The notes under the pieces were generated by a model, which saw only the letters and a program-made list of their open reading frames with translations, was not told the DNA's origin and did not search any database. Of a stretch of 14,719 bases of DNA, positions 6,786 through 13,994 are shown one piece after another. The stretch spans positions 1 through 14,719 of the forward strand of contig CAKUYM010000075.1 in the NCBI GenBank assembly GCA_934716785.1, given 5' to 3'. The translations under genes were made by a program, and so were the position numbers. The first letter of the stretch is position 1. Every line of letters starts with the position of its first letter. This DNA comes from an uncultured Bacteroides sp. (lineage in GTDB: Bacteria > Bacteroidota > Bacteroidia > Bacteroidales > Bacteroidaceae).

Positions 6786-6860
6786 ATGAACAGTGCGTTC
6801 CGGTACGCCGATAAGCGTTCGGAAAATTCCCCGCACCAGACAATGAAATTATTTAATTGA
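6786..6860 (+). CDS. Possible 24-codon leader ORF
   Basis: ATG at 6786, about 17 bases behind the predicted RNA start, opens a frame of 24 codons ending with TGA at 6858-6860, 49 bases before the beta-barrel ATG. Its peptide (MNSAFRYADKRSENSPHQTM, then KLFN) resembles nothing I know. It spans the hairpin at 6793-6836, so its translation would open that structure. Either a regulatory leader ORF or chance. Confidence 0.2.
   Translation: MNSAFRYADKRSENSPHQTMKLFN
6793..6836 (+). promoter_or_regulatory. Structured element in the leader of the beta-barrel gene
   Basis: Three nested arm pairs line up: GTGCG (6793-6797) with CGCAC (6832-6836), TTCCG (6798-6802) with CGGAA (6820-6824), and ACGC (6805-6808) with GCGT (6815-6818), with loop CGATAA and a 7-base bulge on the right side. 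No T-run follows. It matches no riboswitch class I recognise. It could be a 5' stabiliser or a regulatory fold. Confidence 0.45.
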
Positions 6861-6909
6861 CAATGCCGACCGGAGGGAAGAGGAAGGCGGACTAAAAAAA
6901 TTTAGTGAT

Positions 6910-7473
6910 ATGAAAAAAGGTTTGATTTTTGTGCTATTCGCACTTGTTTCCATCGTTTCTTATTCTCAGGTTTCCTGGAATGCCAAAGTCGGCATGAATA
7001 TGAGTAACATCACCGGTGACGCAGATACGAACATGAAAGTTGGCTTTAATGTTGGTTTCGGAGCTGAGTATGCATTTACAGAAACGTGGTCTGTTCAGCC
7101 ATCTTTGATGTTGACTTCCAAGGGATACAAAGTAGATGGCTTCAAGTGCAATCCGATGTATCTGGAATTGCCGGTATTGGCAGCAGCAAGATTTGCCGTA
7201 ACCGATAATCAGAATGTTGTAGTAAAGGCAGGTCCTTATTTTGCAGTAGGTGTTGCCGGCAAATATAAACTTGACGGAGTTGATAAGAAAGAAGACGTTT
7301 TTGGCGATAACGGTTGGAAGAGATTCGATGCCGGTCTGGGTGTAGGTGTCGCTTATGAAATCAACAGAATCTTTATCGACCTGACAGGAGAATTCGGACT
7401 GACTAAAATCGGCAGTGGCGACGGTGCTCCGAAAAACATGAACTTCTCTATCGGTTTAGGTTATAAGTTCTGA
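6910..7473 (+). CDS. Small outer-membrane beta-barrel (porin-like) protein
   Basis: The 187 residues start with a signal peptide (MKKGLIFVLFALVSIVSYS, cleavage before QVSW expected). The mature part alternates hydrophobic and polar residues in strand-length stretches with glycine and aromatic girdles (for example VGFNVGFGAEYAF and FDAGLGVGVAYEI) and ends in YKF with a terminal Phe, the usual barrel-insertion signal. The size suits an 8-stranded barrel of the OmpX/PorT-like OMP_b-brl_2 group. The exact role (adhesion, small-solute pore, structural) cannot be read from sequence. It is monocistronic, with its own consensus promoter and a strong terminator, and it is divergent from the repressor operon. 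Confidence 0.88.
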   Translation: MKKGLIFVLFALVSIVSYSQVSWNAKVGMNMSNITGDADTNMKVGFNVGFGAEYAFTETWSVQPSLMLTSKGYKVDGFKCNPMYLELPVLAAARFAVTDNQNVVVKAGPYFAVGVAGKYKLDGVDKKEDVFGDNGWKRFDAGLGVGVAYEINRIFIDLTGEFGLTKIGSGDGAPKNMNFSIGLGYKF

Positions 7474-7506
7474 TAAGATACCTTTTATAAACAGATTTAT
7501 AAAAAG

Positions 7507-7549
7507 AAAATCCCCTGTCCTTTACTCTCTCTTGGGACGGGGGATTTTT
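7507..7549. terminator. Bidirectional terminator between the beta-barrel gene and the export operon
   Basis: AAAATCCCCTGTCC (7507-7520) pairs with GGACGGGGGATTTT (7535-7548) over 14 positions with one T-G pair. TTTTT on the right serves the beta-barrel gene; the A-rich run at 7501-7510 gives a U-tract on the minus strand for the leftward export operon. Confidence 0.9.
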
Positions 7550-7567
7550 ATTTATCTCTCTCTTATA

Positions 7568-8827
7568 TCAATCACTCATCTGTCCGGATAAGCGTTTCTT
7601 CTTTTTCAATTCTTTGTATCTCTCTATCGCATGTTTGCGGCTCGTCAGTATTTGCCAGCGGTACACCCAGCAAGTGGTGAGAAAATAAACGCCGGCCTGC
7701 AGCCACAGAGCCTTGTATTCGAGAGCCACCTCACTTAAAGTCGCTCCCATATTGTTTATTTTCACAAAGCCGTTGATTCCGAATGTAGACGGGAATATGT
7801 AGGATACATACTTCCAGAATGGCGGAATGGCAGCTCCCGGCCATGATATTCCCGAAATAAATAGCAGCGGAACAGACGTAAATACAAAAATCAGCATACA
7901 CGTTTCGCGGTTGCGGATGGCGATGGAAGTCGTCATTGCAAAGAAGATGCAAGCCGCCAAGTAAGGAACAACGAATAGTATCAACGAGCCGGGTTGCCCG
8001 ATTTGGTTGAGGCTGAACAAGCGCGGCACGACGTGCAGCACGTAGAAAGACACCAATATATAAACCATAAAGTAGCTGAGTCCTTTTCCGAGTACGATTC
8101 GCAAGGTGCCGTTGTAATGCCGGTTGATGGGCACAAGGTCCTTAAACCGGTTGTTCTCGCGAGCTGTTCCGGCAGCAAGACCGATACCGAGCAGCAGCGT
8201 CTGCTGGATAATCAATACCAATACGGCAGGAATCAGGAAAGCGGCGAATCCGGCGGTAGGATTGAATATCGAGATCTCCTCATACTCTATCGGATAAGCA
8301 GTTATCTCATCCTGCCGGTCGGTCGTATTGCCACTGCGCACTATTTTAATGTCTTGATTCATATTTAGTGACACGGCGGTATTGGCTATCAGCATTGCCT
8401 TATAGTAAAGCAATCCGCTCATATCACAGAAGATGCTGACCTGCGTCTGTTTCCCTTTGGCGATGTTGCTGCTGAAGTCCGAAGGAATGTAGATAATGCC
8501 ATACGCACGCCTGTCCTTCAGCATCTGTTTGGCCTCCTCCATGTCCGCGCAGTAGGCCACGATTTGGATATCGGGCGTAGCGTCTACTTTCCGAAGATAC
8601 TCTCGGCTCAAGGAAGAGTGAGAGTTGTCGACAACAACGGCGGGAACCTCGCGCACCACTTCGTTGTCATAGATAAAGCTGTACAGCAACGGATACCCAA
8701 GCGGTACGATTATGAAGAATATCAACACCCCCTGGTCGCGGAAAGTAGTTCGGAACTCCCGCTTCCAGATATAAAACAGGTCATTGATGCCTTGGGCTAT
8801 CTTATCTTTTAATTTTATATCTTTCAT
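7568..8827 (-). CDS. ABC-2 type transporter permease (second of a pair)
   Basis: The 419-residue inner-membrane protein has the ABC-2 permease layout (YhhJ/YbhR/YbhS-like): a cytoplasmic start with FYIWKREFRTTFRD (18-31), helix 1 (about 33-52), a large periplasmic domain (55-190), then five helices (about 193-218, 247-266, 281-303, 310-327, 374-389) and a lysine-rich cytoplasmic tail. The conserved FISGISWPGAAIPPFW (323-338) is typical of the last part of these permeases. Its ATG directly abuts the TAA of the upstream permease gene (TAAATG), so translation is probably coupled. The two permeases probably form a heterodimer working with the HlyD- and TolC-like proteins. It is the last gene before the terminator. 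Confidence 0.9.
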   Translation of the reverse strand: MKDIKLKDKIAQGINDLFYIWKREFRTTFRDQGVLIFFIIVPLGYPLLYSFIYDNEVVREVPAVVVDNSHSSLSREYLRKVDATPDIQIVAYCADMEEAKQMLKDRRAYGIIYIPSDFSSNIAKGKQTQVSIFCDMSGLLYYKAMLIANTAVSLNMNQDIKIVRSGNTTDRQDEITAYPIEYEEISIFNPTAGFAAFLIPAVLVLIIQQTLLLGIGLAAGTARENNRFKDLVPINRHYNGTLRIVLGKGLSYFMVYILVSFYVLHVVPRLFSLNQIGQPGSLILFVVPYLAACIFFAMTTSIAIRNRETCMLIFVFTSVPLLFISGISWPGAAIPPFWKYVSYIFPSTFGINGFVKINNMGATLSEVALEYKALWLQAGVYFLTTCWVYRWQILTSRKHAIERYKELKKKKRLSGQMSD

Positions 8828-10009
8828 TTAGGGCATGTATTTATAGGATATCAATGCTTCTTTCAAGCGGTGAACCACGAAGAAGGGAAGCATCATGAAT
8901 ATTAATAAAGCCATATAGTTGGTCCATGAGTAGGCCATGCTGTAGCCGTTGAGCGCTTGGTCTACATAAATCAGAAAGTAATGGCGCAACGGAAACAGAT
9001 TGCTCAAAGCCTGCAATACAGGGTGCATCGCCATCACCGGATAGGAGAAACCGGAAATAGAGAACGATATGACCCCCCATAGCGATGCAAAACTCAGTCC
9101 GAGCCGCAGGGTGGGCAGAGTTCCTATCATAAGCACCCCGCAGCATTGCGATGCCAGCACCAAGCAGAGCGTGGCGAATATCATCGGAAAGATGCCGCTG
9201 TTGCAGGGGAAGTGCAGGAACCCATATAGATATACATTATAGAATATACCCATGATGAAGAATACCACCGTATGCGGAAGCAGCTTTCCCGCCAGTGCTA
9301 TATAAATGGAGTTATTGCTCATGCGCAACCATTCGCGGGCGGTGCGGTCTTTGATTTCCACACCGATAGCAAAAACCGTGACCATGAATATGAGTAGCAT
9401 GAGCACTCCCGGCACCAGTGTATTGCAGAGATATACCGAGTAGTTCAGCCACGGATTATTCAACGGATGCGTATCTATCACGATAGGTTGCAGAAACCCC
9501 ATTGCCTGATCTGCCGTAGCCCCTTTGGCATACAGCACGCTGCGTGCGGCAGACCCCGCCGTCAGTTCCCCCATCATCTTCATATCCCTGAAAATCAGAG
9601 AACCGGCGATGAGATACGAATAGTTGGTGTAGAACGAAATCTTAGGCTGCCGCTGGCTTTGCGCCTCTTCCGCCAAGCCTTTGGGGATATAGAAGAACCC
9701 GTAGATTTTTCCTTCCTGCACGGCGATGCGCGCATCCGCCACGTTGCTGTAACGGACTGTGACATCCGTCTGCGAGAAAGCATCCAGATTGCGCGCTATA
9801 TTGCGTGACGTAGACGAGTTGTCCATATCCACCACGCCGATAGGGAGATTCTTCGGCAATCCCGAAGACATCAGCGTGGTGAAGAATATGTAGCAGAAAA
9901 GCGGAGCGATAACCATGCAGAAGAGATAGAGCGGACGTGACACCAGCCGCCGGCATTCTCTTTTCATGACCAGCCACAATGCTATATATTTCTTTTCTCT
10001 CTCTTTCAT
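8828..10009 (-). CDS. ABC-2 type transporter permease (first of a pair)
   Basis: The 393 residues follow the same plan as the next gene: amphipathic start (VMKRECRRLVSRPLYLF), helix 1 (about 27-47), periplasmic domain (50-190) including IGVVDMDNSSTSRNIARNL, then helices near 193-216, 240-262, 271-296, 303-326 and 363-380. FSISGFSYPVMAMHP (316-330) is the counterpart of the partner's FISGISWP. The start lies 2 bases after the HlyD gene's stop. The two permeases share layout but differ clearly in sequence, as expected for an old duplication giving a heterodimer. Substrate unknown; homologous systems export drugs or lipophilic compounds. No ATPase gene accompanies it. Confidence 0.9.
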   Translation of the reverse strand: MKEREKKYIALWLVMKRECRRLVSRPLYLFCMVIAPLFCYIFFTTLMSSGLPKNLPIGVVDMDNSSTSRNIARNLDAFSQTDVTVRYSNVADARIAVQEGKIYGFFYIPKGLAEEAQSQRQPKISFYTNYSYLIAGSLIFRDMKMMGELTAGSAARSVLYAKGATADQAMGFLQPIVIDTHPLNNPWLNYSVYLCNTLVPGVLMLLIFMVTVFAIGVEIKDRTAREWLRMSNNSIYIALAGKLLPHTVVFFIMGIFYNVYLYGFLHFPCNSGIFPMIFATLCLVLASQCCGVLMIGTLPTLRLGLSFASLWGVISFSISGFSYPVMAMHPVLQALSNLFPLRHYFLIYVDQALNGYSMAYSWTNYMALLIFMMLPFFVVHRLKEALISYKYMP

Positions 10010-10011
10010 GA

Positions 10012-11004
10012 TTACTTGTCAATGACAACCGACATACCCGGGCGAAGATTCTCCACTTTCTCCATCGGAGATGCTTTCACCTCAAATGTTTTCAGGTCAA
10101 ACTGACCGGTCGTCTTGGTAGCTTTCCAAGCAGCGTAACTGCCCAAGTCCTTCATATAATATACTTTGAGCTTAATCACCTTATTGTCCAAAGCGGGCAC
10201 GATTGCCTCAAACTCGCTTCCCATGGTCAGGCTCTTAAGCAGATCTTCGCGCACGTTGAACGTCACCCACATATCATCCATCTCGGCGATATTCATGATA
10301 GGAGCACCCGTACCTACCAGCTCGCCTACCTTGGGGAAAATCTCGGAAACCTCTCCGGCAGCCTGTGCGATAAGATAAGTCTCTTTAATGTAAGATTCAA
10401 CTTCAGCAACCGCCCCTTTCGCACGGTTCACAAGAGCTTCCGCCGCCATCTTGTCCTCACGCTCGGCTCCGTTCTTGGCCATTGTATATTGCGCCTTTGC
10501 AGCTTTCTCAGTAGCGATGGCGGCATCCCGCTGTGCGGTTACCTCATCCAATTTCTGTGCGGGCATCACCCCTTGCTCGTGCAAGTTCTTCACCCTCTGA
10601 TATGACTTCTCGGCAATGGAAACCCCTGCCAGTGCTTTCTGCCACATCTCGTAAGCAGCCTGAATCTGCTCTTGGCGCGCACCCTTGATAGCCTTCTCGT
10701 TCTGTGCCTGTGCGGCAGCTTCAGCGGCACGTGCCTGTTCCATCTTCGCCATTACATCCGGCGCTTCCAGAATGGCCAGCGTGTCACCGGCATTGACTTG
10801 TTGTCCCTCTTTCACGCGAAACTCCAAGATACGTCCCGGCACTTTGCTCGAAACGCGATATTCCGTAACCTCTGCCTGTCCCTGAATAATCTCAGGACCT
10901 TTGCGAAGCATGAAAAAACCTCCGACTGCAACAATTGCAATAACTCCCAGCAGGGTAAGAAACGCCAACAGCATATTGCTGTTTTGTGATTTTGTAGTTG
11001 CCAT
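10012..11004 (-). CDS. HlyD/EmrA-type periplasmic adaptor (membrane fusion protein)
   Basis: The 330 residues have an N-terminal membrane anchor (about 11-32), a first lipoyl half-motif (44-82: VSSKVPGRILEF and NAGDTLAILEAPD), a long alanine/glutamate/lysine-rich coiled-coil hairpin (about 84-205), the second lipoyl half (AAGEVSEIFPKVGELVGTG, 215-233) and a beta-barrel domain to the end (LRPGMSVVIDK). It would bridge the two inner-membrane permeases to the TolC-like outer-membrane channel across the periplasm. It lies 10 bases after the TolC gene and 2 bases before the first permease. The short barrel region fits the YhiI/EmrA-like adaptor group seen with ABC-2 permease pairs. Confidence 0.92.
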   Translation of the reverse strand: MATTKSQNSNMLLAFLTLLGVIAIVAVGGFFMLRKGPEIIQGQAEVTEYRVSSKVPGRILEFRVKEGQQVNAGDTLAILEAPDVMAKMEQARAAEAAAQAQNEKAIKGARQEQIQAAYEMWQKALAGVSIAEKSYQRVKNLHEQGVMPAQKLDEVTAQRDAAIATEKAAKAQYTMAKNGAEREDKMAAEALVNRAKGAVAEVESYIKETYLIAQAAGEVSEIFPKVGELVGTGAPIMNIAEMDDMWVTFNVREDLLKSLTMGSEFEAIVPALDNKVIKLKVYYMKDLGSYAAWKATKTTGQFDLKTFEVKASPMEKVENLRPGMSVVIDK

Positions 11005-11014
11005 ATACTATAAA

Positions 11015-12481
11015 TTATTTCAATGTACCTAATGATTTCTTGAGATAGATTTCCGTCAATTTCACATCTATTTGCGCATCAATCTTTTCCGATTGGGCGG
11101 ATAGCCATGCCGTTTGCGCTTCGAGCACATTGCTGGTGGCAATCACCCCCTCTTTAAATCCCAGCGTGGCATAGCGCAGATTCTCTTCCGCTTTCTCCAT
11201 ATTCTTGGAAGCCATCAATAGCTTCTTGCCGGCTTCGTTCACCTTGAACGCTGCCTGATTAACCTGCAATTCTATTTTCTCTCTGGCATCCTCCAGTTGG
11301 TATTGCGTGATTCTCGCTTCGGCCTTGGCGGCTCTTGTCTTATAAAGCCCTTCGCCCCAGTGCCAGATGGGTATCTGCACCATCACCCCGACATTCCACA
11401 TCCCTTTGAACTTATTCTCGAATCCGTTGAATACCGAAGGGTTCGTGACCATGTAATTTCCCATCAATGCGATGGAGGGCAGATGCTCTGAACGGGTGAT
11501 GTTCACTTTCTGCTTGTAGATTTGTGTAGCTAATTCGAGGCTGCGTATCTCCGGACGGTTGGCATAGGCAGTCGACATATCGAAATGCGTCTCCGGTGCC
11601 AGTAGGGGAATATCGCTCATGTTTTCGTCTGTCAGCGTGACAGGAGAGCTTAAGTCGAGTCCGCATAGTTGGCACAGCAACATTCGGGCGAGGCTCAATC
11701 CGTCCTCCACCTTGGTCAGCGTCATTTCCGCTTCGTTCACCTTTACGCGCACCGACAGACCGTCGGCCTTGGTAGCCACCCCTTCGGCAATCATCTTCTC
11801 CACATCGCTGTCCAACTGCTGCAAAAGTTTCAGGTATCCCTCTGCCAACTTCTTCTTATTGACCAACGAAACAACCTGCCAGTAAGCCTGGTCGATGCTC
11901 ATTATCACTTCCTGCATGCCGCCTTGATGCTGTTGGCGTGCCAGCTCCTCGGCATATTGCGTTATCTTGTTGTAAGCGCGGATTTTCCCACCCATGTAAA
12001 GAGGCTGTGTCAAGGTGACAGCTCCGGCATACACATTCCTTGTATCCGTGCGGAGCGCGTCTATCAGAGAATTTCCGGCATTGTTGAAAGCTGAAGTCAG
12101 GCTGGCACCTAATTCGGAAACTTTGGAAGCCAGTTCCGGGTGCAGTTGCGCAATGATTCCGCCGGCTTGCTCCAATGGGCTTGCCAAGCTGTTGCCCAAT
12201 CCCGAAAGCGCCGCTTTCTGATCGGAATTCAATAGAGAAAATTCTTTTTGATTTCTCATGTACGCCCCGGTTGCCGAAAAGTTGGGCAAGTAATTGGTAA
12301 ATGCAGCTTTTCGTTGATAATGTGCGGCATTTATCTTTTCGTTGCTTATCAACAGATCTTTATTGTTGGCAAGGGCTAAAGCACGGCAACTATCCAGACT
12401 CAGTACAGTCTGCGCTTTCCCGATGACAGTCAGGTTCAGCAGAATCGTCAGAAGAAATAGTTTTTTCATCGCATCTTGCAT
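11015..12481 (-). CDS. TolC-family outer-membrane efflux channel
   Basis: The 488 residues carry a signal peptide (MKKLFLLTILLNLTVIGKAQ, from the second ATG) and two outer-membrane efflux protein repeats (about 27-240 and 290-485) with the expected long helices and short strands, for example VTLTQPLYMGG (155-165) and VMVQIPIWHWGEGL in the second half. Residues about 82-148, before VTLTQPLYMGG, form a long Ala/Ser/Leu-rich segment where I expect a short extracellular loop. It is the first gene of the export operon and supplies the channel through the outer membrane. Two in-frame ATGs lie at 12481 and 12469; the second gives the more typical signal peptide. A consensus promoter lies about 115 bases upstream. 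Confidence 0.92.
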   Translation of the reverse strand: MQDAMKKLFLLTILLNLTVIGKAQTVLSLDSCRALALANNKDLLISNEKINAAHYQRKAAFTNYLPNFSATGAYMRNQKEFSLLNSDQKAALSGLGNSLASPLEQAGGIIAQLHPELASKVSELGASLTSAFNNAGNSLIDALRTDTRNVYAGAVTLTQPLYMGGKIRAYNKITQYAEELARQQHQGGMQEVIMSIDQAYWQVVSLVNKKKLAEGYLKLLQQLDSDVEKMIAEGVATKADGLSVRVKVNEAEMTLTKVEDGLSLARMLLCQLCGLDLSSPVTLTDENMSDIPLLAPETHFDMSTAYANRPEIRSLELATQIYKQKVNITRSEHLPSIALMGNYMVTNPSVFNGFENKFKGMWNVGVMVQIPIWHWGEGLYKTRAAKAEARITQYQLEDAREKIELQVNQAAFKVNEAGKKLLMASKNMEKAEENLRYATLGFKEGVIATSNVLEAQTAWLSAQSEKIDAQIDVKLTEIYLKKSLGTLK

Positions 12482-12539
12482 ATTAATAAGGTGATACTTC
12501 TATTTTAATAACCCTGTTCTTATGTAATTTGTTTATTGA

Positions 12540-12564
12540 AACGGTAGTTTTCCCAAAACTCGTT
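12540..12564. repeat. Inverted repeat in the leader of the export operon
   Basis: AACG-GT-AGTTTT-CCC-AAAACT-CGTT: a 6-bp perfect core stem (12546-12551 with 12555-12560) and a 4-bp outer stem, with a 2-base bulge on one side. It lies between the predicted RNA start (about 12589) and the TolC ATG. It may be an mRNA hairpin or a binding site for a regulator; there is no T-run. Confidence 0.5.
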
Positions 12565-12578
12565 AACTTAAACAATAA

Positions 12579-12598
12579 TTGCATAAACAACGATGCAA
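12579..12598. promoter_or_regulatory. Operator-like dyad overlapping the export operon promoter
   Basis: TTGCAT (12579-12584), 8 bases, ATGCAA (12593-12598): a perfect inverted repeat that covers the predicted RNA start and runs into the -7 box (12596-12603). A dimeric repressor bound here would block initiation. No regulator gene is adjacent, so its binder is unknown. Confidence 0.45.
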
Positions 12599-12626
12599 AT
12601 GTATGCGCTTTCTATGAAAGTACAAA
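12596..12626 (-). promoter_or_regulatory. Promoter of the TolC/HlyD/ABC-2 export operon
   Basis: On the minus strand TTTG (12626-12623), 19 bases, then TACATTTG (12603-12596): a complete Bacteroides consensus match, placed just after the mdh terminator. Confidence 0.8.
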
Positions 12627-12649
12627 AAGAATTAGCTTTTTTTAAACAT

Positions 12650-12685
12650 GAAAGAAAAAAGCTGTTCCTCATGGCGAAGAACAGC
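12650..12685 (-). terminator. Rho-independent terminator of mdh
   Basis: On the minus strand GCTGTTC (12685-12679) pairs with GAACAGC (12667-12661) around an 11-base loop and is followed by TTTTTTCTTTC (12660-12650). It lies 50 bases past the mdh stop and separates mdh from the export operon. Confidence 0.85.
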
Positions 12686-12734
12686 CTTTCTTAATATATA
12701 ATGTAAGGGGATTTGCTTTATGAAGAGCGTCTGC

Positions 12735-13676
12735 TTAGAGAGCGCCTACTTCTTTCAAGGCAGCGTTAGTCTTGTGAACGGCAGCAGCGCTTGCAGCGAA
12801 TTTAGCTTTTTCGTCAGCATTCAGGTCCAGTTCAACGATCTTCTCGATACCGTTCTTGCCAAGGATTACAGGAACACCGATGCAAAGATCAGATTCACCG
12901 TATTCACCTTCCAGCAATACAGAGCAAGGAATCATCTTCTTCTGGTTGTGGATAATTGATTCAACAACGAATGCTCCTGCCGCACCCGGTGCATACCATG
13001 CAGAAGTGCCCAGCAACTTAGTCAGTGTAGCACCGCCTACCATAGTAGCGGCAGCCACTTCGTTCAGTTTTTCTTCAGACAGGAAGTTGCTCACAGGCAT
13101 ACCCTTGTAAGTAGCGAAGCGAGTCAACGGAATCATTGTAGTGTCACCGTGGCCACCGATAACCATACCTTCTACTTCGTTGGCGTTGCATCCCAAAGCC
13201 TGTGACAGGAAATATTTGAAACGAGAGCTATCCAAAGCGCCACCCATACCGATAATACGGTTTTTCGGCAAGCCCAGAGATTTCAATGACAGGTAAGTCA
13301 TTGTATCCATCGGGTTGGAAATTACAACAAGGATAGCGTTAGGAGAATATTTCAAGATGTTCTGCGCTACCGATTTAACGATACCGGCATTCACACCGAT
13401 CAGTTCTTCACGAGTCATACCCGGTTTACGAGGAATACCTGAAGTAATCACAACAACGTCAGAGTTGGCAGTTTGAGCATAGTCGTTGGTGCAGCCTACT
13501 ACTGTAGTGTCAAAGCCTAACAGTTGAGCTGTCTGCATCATATCCATTGCTTTACCTTCTGATACGCCTTCTTTAACGTCCAGCATTACTACTTCGTCTG
13601 CTACTTCTTTAAAAGCAAGTACATTTGCACATGTAGCACCTACGTTACCTGCGCCTACTACGGTTACTTTTGACAT
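12735..13676 (-). CDS. mdh: Malate dehydrogenase (NAD-dependent, LDH-like type)
   Basis: Interconverts malate and oxaloacetate with NAD in the cytoplasm; in Bacteroides it serves the reductive branch leading to fumarate and succinate. The 313 residues are the usual length. Visible: the nucleotide-binding GAGNVG (8-13) with D33 ending the second strand (MLDV), IPRKPGMTR (81-89) whose R83 marks malate rather than lactate specificity, ISNPMDT (119-125), the substrate-binding R152 in DSSRF, and the catalytic H176 in GGHGDTT (174-180). The frame is open 54 bases further upstream, but those extra residues would precede the conserved start MSKVTVVGAG and lie across the promoter, so the ATG at 13676 is chosen. 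It is monocistronic with its own terminator. Confidence 0.95.
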   Translation of the reverse strand: MSKVTVVGAGNVGATCANVLAFKEVADEVVMLDVKEGVSEGKAMDMMQTAQLLGFDTTVVGCTNDYAQTANSDVVVITSGIPRKPGMTREELIGVNAGIVKSVAQNILKYSPNAILVVISNPMDTMTYLSLKSLGLPKNRIIGMGGALDSSRFKYFLSQALGCNANEVEGMVIGGHGDTTMIPLTRFATYKGMPVSNFLSEEKLNEVAAATMVGGATLTKLLGTSAWYAPGAAGAFVVESIIHNQKKMIPCSVLLEGEYGESDLCIGVPVILGKNGIEKIVELDLNADEKAKFAASAAAVHKTNAALKEVGAL

Positions 13677-13727
13677 AATACTTATATATTTAAAAAGTTG
13701 ATAATTTATTCCATCTGTTTTGCGCGA

Positions 13728-13735
13728 CAAAATTA
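13728..13735 (-). promoter_or_regulatory. Probable -7 box of mdh
   Basis: TAATTTTG on the minus strand fits TAnnTTTG. The -33 region has TTTCTTT rather than TTTG, so it is a partial match. It gives a leader of roughly 45 bases. Confidence 0.5.
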
Positions 13736-13938
13736 CAACGATAATCCTAATTAAAGAAATTTTTCCGTAATAATTTTAGTTAAAGGTCAAAGTTCTTAAT
13801 GATGCAATGAGCATGATGGGAAATTTGGATTGTAGAAATTATTTTTTTTGAGCGTCTGTTAACAAATTGAAGGTAGCAAAGTAGTAAGGCTTAAATAAGT
13901 TTTTTTTAATTATGGGTGGATAAAGTCTGAAAGTTTAT

Positions 13939-13946
13939 TATCTTTG
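13939..13946 (+). promoter_or_regulatory. Probable -7 box of the sigma factor gene
   Basis: TATCTTTG fits TAnnTTTG; the -33 position reads GTGG (13916-13919), so the upstream element is missing or different. The predicted RNA start is near 13952, about 43 bases before the ATG. Confidence 0.5.
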
Positions 13947-13994
13947 TGCCAATCTGTTAATTGAAAGTTTAATGAACAGTTGAAAAATATCAAA

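Larger units (their letters stand above)
6584..6909. other. Divergent intergenic region between the repressor and beta-barrel genes
   Basis: The 326 bases hold the repressor promoter with its operator at the left end, the beta-barrel gene promoter in the middle and a roughly 140-base leader with hairpins and a possible short ORF at the right. The stretch 6645-6730 is A/T-rich and shows no clear element beyond a loose CTCGT/ACGAG pair (near 6669 and 6709). Confidence 0.6.
13677..13994. other. Divergent intergenic region between mdh and the sigma factor gene
   Basis: The 318 bases are very A/T-rich. They contain the -7-like boxes of the two divergent genes (described separately). Between them (13760-13935) I see only A/T tracts such as the T-runs near 13843 and 13902, and no ORF or clear inverted repeat. 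Confidence 0.5.

Noticed and set aside
13677..13730. Upstream extension of mdh by 18 codons
   Set aside because: The extension crosses the -7 box and precedes the conserved MDH start MSKVTVVGAG; the 313-residue form is the normal length.
13980..13994. TTG start for the sigma factor gene
   Set aside because: The ATG 15 bases later gives an ordinary start with nothing conserved lost.
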